This document shows, in pieces, positions 61,601 through 64,000 of a stretch of 64,000 nucleotides of DNA (positions within the stretch are counted from its first letter, which is position 1; the number at the start of each line of letters is the position of its first letter). The position numbers and the translations under genes are program-made. The notes beneath the pieces were generated by a model. It had not been told where the DNA came from. It did no database searches and saw only the letters and a list, made by a program, of their open reading frames with translations. The DNA lies in contig NC_079148.1 of NCBI RefSeq assembly GCF_945859685.1, positions 7,750,001 to 7,814,000 of the forward strand, given 5' to 3'. The stretch is from Eupeodes corollae (Eukaryota > Arthropoda > Insecta > Diptera > Syrphidae).

Positions 61601-64000
61601 TTAAAATTTACCTTGTAGTTTTCTCCAAATTTGTCTGCCAATGAATAAATTTGCAAATGTTCCTCAAACGGCATCTGCAAATTTATTCATTGTCAGACGT
61701 TTGCAGAAACGTCAGAAAATGAAAAAAATTTGGTGATCTCCCAATGAATTTTGTGTACACACGATTGCCACATCTGCAAATTCATTTGTCTTCAAAATGA
61801 TTGATGAACAAATTTTTCTGCAAATCAATTTGGTGTGTACACGGTTGTCAGCTTGCGTGTACACGATTGCCAGAAATCTACAAATTAATTGGCAGATATT
61901 TGTCTGCAAATTAGGAGCCAAACCATTTGTCTGCAAATTAATTTGGTGTGTACACGATTGTCAGCCATTCGAGACAAATTTTTCAGTGGCAGATCTGGCA
62001 ATCGTGTACACTAAGCTTAACAAATATTTTTAATCATCAAGTGCCTACATTCAACCTATTCAATCTTTCGGTCCATAATCATTCATCTTAACCGTTACAA
62101 AAAAAGCAATCTGTTTTCTAACGGTTTACTTCAAAGCATATAGAAAATACAAGCATCGGTGGTTCAGTGGTAGAATGCTCGCCTGCCACGCGGGCGGCCC
62201 GGGTTCGATTCCCGGCCGATGCAATTCTTTTTTTTTTCTTCCCATTAAATTTTGTATGTTATTTTATCAATATTAAACTCACCTCAATAAAATAGTCAAT
62301 TGCAAATCATGGGCCAACCGTTCAAGTGCTGGCACACCTTCAACTCGCAGAATATTGATTTTGTCACGTAATGATCTCGATACAGTTGACTGGCCGTGTC
62401 TCTCTCGCAGTATTTCTAGGATATTCGGTTGTCTTAGGAATGCAATCACCTGGAATAAAGAAGAGAGAGAGACTTCATTAGACCCAAAACAATTATGAAG
62501 AAAAAATTAACATTTTGTTACCTTTTCATTATATGCAACAGGAATCTCTGTGACGTGCTCTGGCATGGCATTACTCCTTGGCAAAGATGAGGCTGGTCTT
62601 GGTGGTGGTGTCGGGGCAACATCGCTCATCATATCGTTTTGCTGTCGGTGCCTTGCTACCCGAGGACACTCGATTGGCAGGCGAGGGTCCATGAATGACG
62701 TCTTCCGATTGCTATGATCGATAAAGAACTGTTTTCCTGAATGGTCTAATTTGGTCTCCCAGCCCGATGGGAGATCTTTGCTGAGTTGTACAAACGAATT
62801 AACAAGTGCTACCAAATCCTTGTTGTACTGGTAACGTTGAAACGTATTCGGATCGCGTCGAATTCTGATGACCATGTGTTTGAGGGCGGCATTTCGATTG
62901 TAAATCCCGAGGGCCTCTTCATTCGAATGAAGTAGGGAATAGAAATCAGGACGGCAGAGCATCAACACTGCTGGATGAGTGCCAAGAATTTGAACACGTT
63001 CAAACTCGGAAGCAGATGATGCTCGATTACTCGACACACCGCTTCCACCGCCGACATTGACATTAGGTGATACACATCCATTTATGGCAATTTCACGTCC
63101 CTCACTGGTAATAGTTCGACGAATGGACTGGTATCGTCTGTCCAATTGTTGACGGTGTTGATCCCGACCACCGCCCGACGATAGTGCTCCTCCGGTGGAG
63201 CCGGGTCTTTGCCAACTCGTCGTACGTGTGGTATGATCGATGTAAAAGATTCGTCCATGACTATCCATGCGTGCTTCCCAAGCTGGCGGCAAGGGATCAT
63301 CAGACTCGGAAAATACTCCACGTCCTCGTTCTGGAATGGAGGGGAGTCTCGTGCTCGAGATATGAATCATATCACTATCGTTACTCTCGAAACCCTTGAC
63401 TCCTTCAATCGGACGCCCGCCAGACAGACTCACGATGTCTGCAGTTCGAATATCGGGCGATCCACCGTTTTCAGCAGCTGCAGCTATTTCACGAATGCGA
63501 TATTCGTGCAAGGCAGAATTATTATCTTCCTGACTAGCAAGGCGATTTCGCCGTGCATGATGGGTGGGTGTTGGAGGACAAATCAAATTCGTACCTCCGA
63601 TCCTTGTGAGTAATCTAGGCTGTGGACGTAAGACTGGTTTGGGTATGACAGGAGGAATGGGCGAACCAATTGGCTCTGGGGAAGAGAGGTCCAGAGGGGA
63701 AGCACTTCGAGTTGATGATCCTGATGGGGGACTACGTTGACGTGGCGGTGGATGAATCATTCGAGGAACTGCATAAGCCGGGAGGTCGTTCGAGCCTTCC
63801 AACGGACTGGGTTTAGTTTTGCCATTCGACAGGGTTCGGGTGAGTGGACGATGCTGACGGATTATTTCGTTCGGTGACGACTCCTGACTGCCACCGTTCG
63901 AAAGGGGAAAGTCGTATGTTTGAAAATCGTTCGCTGGAACCTTCTTCGTTAGTATGGTATTGATGTAGTTATCCGGTCCGATTTTTTTCTTCAGCAATGG
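30978..64000 (-). CDS. Hecw: Hecw: HECT-type E3 ubiquitin ligase with two WW domains (3' part, runs off right edge)
   Basis: Complement join 30978..31663, 31729..31979, 32045..32182, 32245..32433, 62283..62449, 62522..>64000. All junctions are GT/AG and in phase, giving about 970 residues. Order: a Pro/Ser-rich linker, WW1 (LPPAWEARMDSHGRIFYIDH), a HECW-specific block (FYSLLHSNEEALGIYNRNAA), WW2 (LPSGWETKLDHSGKQFFIDH), the conserved VIAFLRQPNILEILRER helix, then a complete HECT domain with catalytic Cys in HTCFN and C-terminus EETNTFGIE. The N-terminal C2 domain expected in HECW proteins must lie beyond 64,000. Known: HECT ligases take ubiquitin onto the Cys from E2 and pass it to substrates recognised through WW domains. 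Fly Hecw is implicated in oogenesis, neurons and RNP particle state. The intron 32,434-62,282 is ~29.8 kb. Confidence 0.95.
31729..31979 (-). CDS. Hecw: Hecw exon: HECT N-lobe, E2-binding region
   Basis: Reads EFFFLLSRELFNPYYGLFEY, SPLSAFVDNCHDWFRFSGRV and LGLALVHQYLLDAFFTRPFY, ending LPVALSDL. Donor AG|GTAAGA at 31,727-31,728, one base carried over. Confidence 0.95.
32045..32182 (-). CDS. Hecw: Hecw exon: HECT N-lobe
   Basis: Reads KLHIRRTHLLEDAFRRIMSA, NKKDLQRGRLAVLWDTEEGL and DYGGPS. LDYGGPSREFFFLLSREL is the HECT N-lobe signature, completed by the next exon. Splice phases agree on both sides. Confidence 0.95.
32245..32433 (-). CDS. Hecw: Hecw exon: end of linker, start of HECT
   Basis: The acceptor is at 32,434-32,435. 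The first base completes Ser, then LFEQEIMSYVP, a short variable stretch, and RRDFEAKLRGFYRKLESKGY then GQGPHKL. Donor GT at 32,243-32,244, phase 2. Confidence 0.94.
32434..33715. other. Start (3' end) of the giant Hecw intron; no element recognised
   Basis: AT-rich DNA without coding signal or clear terminal repeats. Confidence 0.5.
33862..34908. mobile_element. Middle MITE nested in the outer MITE, TSD TAA
   Basis: Left end GGCTCCAGTTATAGCTGCCA; right end ATAGCTATAACTGGCGCA. It is flanked by TAA (33859-33861) and TAA (34909-34911). The interior is a tandem pair: 33862-34130 and 34131-34761 share GGTTTTCATCATTGAAAACA-like starts and 'atcagctgttcaggaaaa' ends. The second unit carries the innermost insertion. 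The 190-codon open frame on the minus strand here is chance. Confidence 0.9.
34347..34693. mobile_element. Innermost MITE, TSD TAA, precise insertion
   Basis: Left end TGGCTGAAACACAAACACGC, right end GCGTGTATGTGTTTCAGCCA: long inverted termini continuing through CTTCAGCTTCGGCTTCG. It is flanked by TAA at 34344-34346 and 34694-34696. The sister tandem unit has the uninterrupted site GGACATAAAAG at ~34,062, so the insertion and its 3-bp duplication are shown directly. Confidence 0.95.
35590..36690. repeat. Dispersed repeat, copy 2 (cf. 23,245-23,770)
   Basis: It shares long blocks with the 23-kb copy, e.g. AAAAATTGGTACAACTGAAA (35621) and ACTAAATAATATCAACAGTA (36401), and ends with the reverse complement of the block at 23,262-23,325. 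The central short ATG (atggacaattttcaagaaga, 35754) opens only a short frame. Confidence 0.7.
36860..36982. mobile_element. MITE of the GGCTGCGTTCAA family, right part only
   Basis: Contains TTGAATCAGCTGTTCTGTCA and ends AAGATTGAACGCAGCC, equivalent to the right half of the 37-kb copy. Confidence 0.75.
37143..37623. mobile_element. MITE of the GGCTGCGTTCAA family, complete copy
   Basis: Begins GGCTGCGTTCAATCTCGTGT and ends TTCTAAGATTGAACGGAGCC. It is a second full copy of the 6,842-7,110 family with a longer interior. Confidence 0.85.
37781..38892. other. AT-rich intron DNA, nothing recognised
   Basis: No coding signal or terminal repeats were seen. Scattered TTGTCA/TGACAA words. Confidence 0.5.
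38893..39149. mobile_element. Tc1-like MITE, 257 bp
   Basis: Inverted termini CACATAGTCCAAAAAGTCTC and GAGACTTTTTGGACTATGTG. The right flank is TA (39150-39151) and the left flank CA. The end resembles Tc1 termini, and a solo end of the same family is at 26,297-26,323. Confidence 0.85.
39150..39955. other. AT-rich intron DNA, nothing recognised
   Basis: Short open frames only, no family signal. Confidence 0.5.
39960..40180 (-). pseudogene. mariner/Tc1-superfamily transposase fragment with internal deletion
   Basis: The minus frame reads QIIFSDEAHFDLDGFWCRGI, VRQFFFENEQGVAVTVNGDR then NRAWWTNF. SDEAHF is the DDE_3-type catalytic block of a multicopy insect transposase. The ~40 residues expected between the Asp block and the GFW block are missing, so the fragment is dead. 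Family comparison from memory. Confidence 0.65.
40500..40905 (+). pseudogene. Coding-like fragment of unknown origin (possible processed host-gene copy)
   Basis: Frame 40672-40902 reads QPIITASVIALDERDFGKKL, ELKINLLCSGHKDLHEIVQN and LLNPAYKLLGWLQYM with protein-like codon use. The upstream frame (MDSDANIQKILSA, ~40,615-40,655) is separated by one stop. No introns are visible. The sequence looks like a conserved cellular protein but I cannot name it. Confidence 0.4.
40905..41085 (-). pseudogene. Possible PIF/Harbinger transposase N-terminus
   Basis: The minus frame 41085-40852 begins KKKFKMSRRTFEILCNELKD, the F-M-S-R-x-T-F-x-x-L-L-x-x-L start of many Harbinger-type transposases. The similarity ends after ~40 residues. 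Confidence 0.4.
41100..42639. other. AT-rich intron DNA; decayed relative of the middle MITE at ~42,425-42,560
   Basis: Segment 42,437-42,480 (aatttcctgattgaaatcct, tctgacagatat) resembles the middle MITE at 33,960-34,000. Nothing else recognised. Confidence 0.5.
42640..44040 (-). pseudogene. Jockey-like non-LTR retrotransposon 3' end
   Basis: The minus frame 43995-43789 reads RDFDKIQRYCDDWKLKINVQ and KSETILFRTPLARAT then VVKYLG, the RT palm/thumb after the YADD motif. Frame 43746-43519 continues ARGAFALTKRLFFSSRLDPR. The piece CCCATCCCGACTACCCAATA (43,139) belongs to the 3' region, followed on this strand by AT-rich UTR-like sequence down to ~42,640. Frameshifts; the fragment lacks the catalytic half. 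Confidence 0.75.
44211..44636. mobile_element. MITE (AGTGCCTTGCACATGAG family), copy 1, left end lost
   Basis: Nearly identical for ~420 bp to 51,049-51,477 (shared ATGGACGAACAAACGTGATT, CCACATACCATCCACACTGC, AGTTCGCAGCTCGCAGTTCG). Right end CTCATGTGCAAGATGCT then TAA. The left terminus is replaced by an A-rich sequence. Confidence 0.88.
44640..46052. other. AT-rich intron DNA
   Basis: No gene or element ends recognised. Confidence 0.45.
46053..46798. mobile_element. MITE with GGGCCCTATTTCATAAA terminal inverted repeats, ~746 bp
   Basis: Left GGGCCCTATTTCATAAATAT then TGACAGGTG; right CACCTGTCAATGTTTATGAA then ATAGGGCCC: ~29-bp inverted termini with one mismatch. The interior is filled with TGACAA/TTGTCA words. 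No ORF. The target duplication cannot be set because the termini are themselves palindromic (GGGCCC). Confidence 0.92.
47113..47801. mobile_element. DNA transposon/MITE, TSD TAA, carrying a small ORF
   Basis: Left AGCCTAGAACACAGCTGAAG then TGAAACG; right CGTTTCACATCAGCACCGTA then TTAGGCT (27-bp imperfect inverted termini). It is flanked by TAA at 47110-47112 and 47802-47804. It contains an ORF 47,342-47,575 (+). Confidence 0.85.
47342..47575 (+). CDS. Small ORF (77 aa) inside the TAA-flanked element
   Basis: Begins MYSMLQLPNSFTGSDQRNQR and includes FPIHKCIVETHYTNPFHLKF, ending at TGA/TAA just past 'acgagtaa'. Composition is somewhat protein-like (polar, His/Asn/Gln). I do not recognise it. 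It could be a captured exon or a transposon accessory protein. There is no evidence of translation. Confidence 0.25.
   Translation: MYSMLQLPNSFTGSDQRNQRNTFFFTARPSLLAHPQLHVQHPEFPIHKCIVETHYTNPFHLKFKSNINQSQNTESHE
48351..48480. mobile_element. MITE of the GGCTGCGTTCAA family, one end, inverted
   Basis: GGCTGCGTTCAATCTCAGAC then GGTATCCGGATACCTTTTTG and TTTTACGTGTAAAATAATAG equals the reverse complement of the right end of the 6,842-7,110 copy. The other half is missing. Confidence 0.8.
48655..49193. mobile_element. Outer MITE family, copy B (uninterrupted, 539 bp)
   Basis: Starts TGGGCAGGTTCAGCCGACAT, ends GTTGTACCTGCCCA. It has the empty site CCTAACTATTAAGTC (~48,802) where copy A holds the nested element. 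Its flanks (48,510-48,650 and 49,215-49,250) resemble the middle MITE family, so it probably landed inside such an element. Confidence 0.9.
49311..49599. mobile_element. MITE with GGG(A/G)CCGGTTATAG termini, 289 bp
   Basis: Left GGGACCGGTTATAGCCGTAT, right ACTATAACCGGCCCC. The interior carries repeated CAGTAAAA/TTTTACTG words. Flanks are TTA on the left and TAA on the right. Confidence 0.8.
49960..50800 (+). pseudogene. Tc1-like transposase pseudogene
   Basis: Pieces in shifting frames: RTDIAIARLSKADPFMAALK, VPVNTVKNRLRENKLFGRIV, YTIKSFKHGGGSIF-type text near 50,340-50,380, AQSPDLNPIEN (~50,590) and MEKAINRFDISNLDKLWQGV with AAVIKNKGYPTKY at the end (~50,800). SPDLNPIE holds the last catalytic acid. 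Multiple frameshifts and stops. Confidence 0.88.
51023..51477. mobile_element. MITE (AGTGCCTTGCACATGAG family), copy 2, TSD TTA, inside the Tc1 element
   Basis: Left AGTGCCTTGCACATGAG, right CTCATGTGCAAGATGCT. It is flanked by TTA at 51020-51022 and 51478-51480. Complete copy of the family seen at 44.2 kb. Confidence 0.92.
51865..52408. mobile_element. Outer MITE family, copy C (544 bp)
   Basis: Starts TGGGCAAGTTCGGATGACAT, ends GTTGTCTGAACCTGACCA. Internal blocks match A and B (GGATTGGCCAGCTGCCAAAA; GAACTTTATTACTTAACGAT region). It lacks the insertion of copy A. Confidence 0.88.
52520..53600 (-). pseudogene. Jockey-like reverse transcriptase pseudogene
   Basis: From high to low: SISNDLKAFWTFLNNKKRYV (~53,500), VVNYRAISKISAIPKLFELI (~53,100), HEFMPGKSTSTNLMLYSRYV, YTDFVKAFDLIRHKILIAKL (motif A Asp, ~52,880), SSGVPQGSHLGTLLFNIFVN (~52,750) and LMYADDLKIYLCIQN (YADD, ~52,650). 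All key RT motifs are visible but spread over frames with stops. The 3' end is not defined. Confidence 0.88.
53640..56090. other. Hecw intron DNA without recognised genes; less repetitive, GC-richer stretches at 54,300-54,560 and 54,880-55,110
   Basis: Stretches such as cgacgagaatcgacggcgcg (54,317) and agcagcgcagcgcagcaata (54,905) stand out from the AT-rich repeats. They may be regulatory DNA or an unrecognised alternative first exon of Hecw. No supported coding frame. Confidence 0.35.
56093..56840 (-). pseudogene. Tc1-like transposon remnant
   Basis: Left end CAGCGGTGGACAAGAATTTA then GCACA at ~56,093. The minus frame 56574-56338 and its neighbours read SLEQRIQILSVLVRVCMVST and TVNTVKHGGGLVG, matching the middle of a Tc1 transposase (VKHGGGSVMVWG region). 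The right end was not found. Confidence 0.7.
56900..57260 (-). pseudogene. Non-LTR reverse transcriptase fragment
   Basis: Minus frames read QSLKFREGFPTVDQIFALSS, MYACFIDLKALFDTVNRQAL (motif A Asp) and, in another frame, TAGVPQGCILSPILFALYID. An internal deletion and frameshift separate A and B motifs. Confidence 0.8.
57410..59498 (-). mobile_element. 5'-truncated RNase H-bearing non-LTR retrotransposon with 14-bp target-site duplication
   Basis: Flanked by ATTGTCACGAAGTA at 57396-57409 and 59499-59512, which fixes both ends. The 3' end (left) carries TTAGG-like units (GGTTAGGTTAAGGTTAGG). The 5' end is truncated inside the RT domain. Length 2,089 bp. It belongs to the group of clades with RNase H (I/R1/LOA-like); the exact clade is uncertain. 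Confidence 0.93.
57517..59495 (-). pseudogene. RT + RNase H polyprotein fragment, two frameshifts
   Basis: It begins HAYCKGKSVETAFNTLV, then motif A AFLDIEGAFNNV (~59,360). A frameshift near 59,255-59,270 follows, then SRGTPQGGVLSPLLWNIVVN and VVAYADDVAIAV (~59,130), and a second frameshift near 58,880-58,900. The last frame (57,517-58,911, intact, 464 codons) has the RT thumb and RNase H with all four acids (FYTDGS, FQAEIL, FSDSQA, CRADELAK), then a Cys/His knuckle CRSCMDEEEEETISHLLCTC. Each part looks functional; the whole is not. Confidence 0.92.
59513..60536. other. AT-rich intron DNA, nothing recognised
   Basis: The small segment at 60,150-60,235 (gacgccagcattttcgtcgg) is less AT-rich but has no identified origin. 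Confidence 0.5.
60537..62026. repeat. Large near-perfect palindromic element (~0.55-0.57-kb arms, 366-bp spacer)
   Basis: The left arm 60,537-61,108 and right arm 61,475-62,026 are reverse complements with few mismatches and one ~18-bp duplication (AAATATTGCCAGATCTGC) in the left arm. Outer ends are TTAA then GCTTAGTGTACACG, and CGTGTACACTAAGC then TTAA, so TTAA may be the target duplication. GTGTACAC occurs 13 times. Each arm holds an exon-like segment (ATGCCGTTTGAGGAACATTT), a donor (AAG|GTAAAT), an acceptor (TTATTTTCAG) and a second open segment. The 74-codon frame present in both arms is the same sequence read twice. Confidence 0.92.
60907..61108 (+). pseudogene. Exon-intron-exon-like fragment in the left palindrome arm (mirrored at 61,475-61,676, -)
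   Basis: The first segment reads MPFEEHLQIYSLADKFGENY then K at the donor. An intron of ~65 bp ends in ttattttcag. The second segment contains ATGGATGCTTATATTGAAAA (MDAYIENESA). In the left arm it continues AKHVEPITVEAFTRS. In the right arm a small change after ESA breaks that frame. Which frame was real is not known, and the family is not recognised. Confidence 0.35.
62153..62223 (+). tRNA. tRNA-Gly (anticodon GCC)
   Basis: 71 nt. Acceptor stem GCATCGG pairs perfectly with CCGATGC plus discriminator A. Anticodon stem CTCGC/GCGGG with loop CTGCCAC; anticodon GCC at 62185-62187. The T-loop/B box is GGTTCGATTCC at 62202-62212. A run of ten T at 62228-62237 would end Pol III transcription. No intron, no CCA encoded. 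It lies antisense to Hecw, 58 bp before the GT donor (62,281-62,282) in plus coordinates. It decodes GGC/GGT codons. All stems are intact, so it should be functional. Confidence 0.97.
62228..62237 (+). terminator. Pol III terminator of the tRNA-Gly gene
   Basis: T10 run four bases after the discriminator base. Confidence 0.85.
62283..62449 (-). CDS. Hecw: Hecw exon: linker helix before HECT
   Basis: No ATG, so it is easy to miss. It reads VIAFLRQPNILEILRERHGQ and LRDKINILRVEGVPALERLA then HDLQLTILL, ending in AG of a split Ser codon. The acceptor is AG at 62,450-62,451 (minus) and the donor GT at 62,281-62,282. It matches the HECW-specific region between WW2 and HECT. Confidence 0.93.
62522..64000 (-). 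CDS. Hecw: Hecw exon with both WW domains (open at window edge)
   Basis: The frame stays open to the last base of the window (codons continue beyond 64,000). The Pro-rich stretch (PPVIPKPVLRPQPR) at ~63,610-63,660 may bind SH3 or WW partners. WW1 lies at ~63,200-63,300 and WW2 at ~62,685-62,783, each with the paired Trp/Pro layout; in WW2 the second Trp position is Phe (KTSFMDP). The donor is at 62,520-62,521, after AAG. Confidence 0.95.

Noticed and set aside
62507..62521. Hecw reading frame continuing past 62,522
   Set aside because: A good donor (GTAACA) follows Lys at 62,522, and the next exon resumes in phase; the extra codons are intronic.

Overview
This is nuclear DNA from an insect, most likely a fly (Diptera). 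Three things support that. The two host genes are the orthologues of Drosophila Drak and Hecw (CG42797). A tRNA-Gly(GCC) closely resembles fly copies. The noncoding DNA is very AT-rich and packed with insect-type transposon remnants. The species cannot be named from the sequence alone.

Layout. (1) 1-8.6 kb: AT-rich DNA upstream of, or in the 5' introns of, Drak. It holds a ~310-bp tandem repeat, two adjacent MITEs and a 5'-truncated RTE retrotransposon with its target-site duplication. (2) 8,626-14,136 (+): the kinase domain and the whole C-terminal tail of Drak in four exons. The 3.3-kb third intron carries a MITE, a GC-rich patch and a minisatellite with a three-monomer higher-order period. 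(3) 14.1-31 kb: Drak 3' UTR, then a convergent intergenic region with a dead integrase, RTE and other non-LTR fragments, PIF/Harbinger pieces, a dead Tc1 element, and an unassigned GC-richer block at 26.3-28.9 kb. (4) 30,978-32,433 (-): four exons coding the complete HECT domain of Hecw, ending at a normal stop. (5) 32.4-62.3 kb: one Hecw intron of ~29.8 kb, filled mainly with nested transposons. (6) 62,283-64,000 (-): two more Hecw exons, including both WW domains; the gene runs off the right edge. A tRNA-Gly gene lies on the opposite strand 58 bp from a Hecw splice donor.

Drak and Hecw face each other tail to tail. Drak is a DAPK-family Ser/Thr kinase that phosphorylates the myosin regulatory light chain. 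Hecw is a C2-WW-HECT ubiquitin ligase. Nothing in the sequence shows that they act in one pathway. All exon joins agree in reading phase.

The most interesting structures are noncoding. One is a 1.5-kb near-perfect palindrome (60,537-62,026) whose ~0.55-kb arms each contain an exon-intron-exon-like segment and which carries 13 copies of the palindromic octamer GTGTACAC. It lies inside a transcribed intron and could make a long hairpin RNA. Another is a three-level nest of MITEs (33,716-35,303) in which two insertion events can be proved from empty sites present elsewhere in this window. Several elements have TAA/TTA target-site duplications, and fragments of PIF/Harbinger-like transposase also lie in the window.
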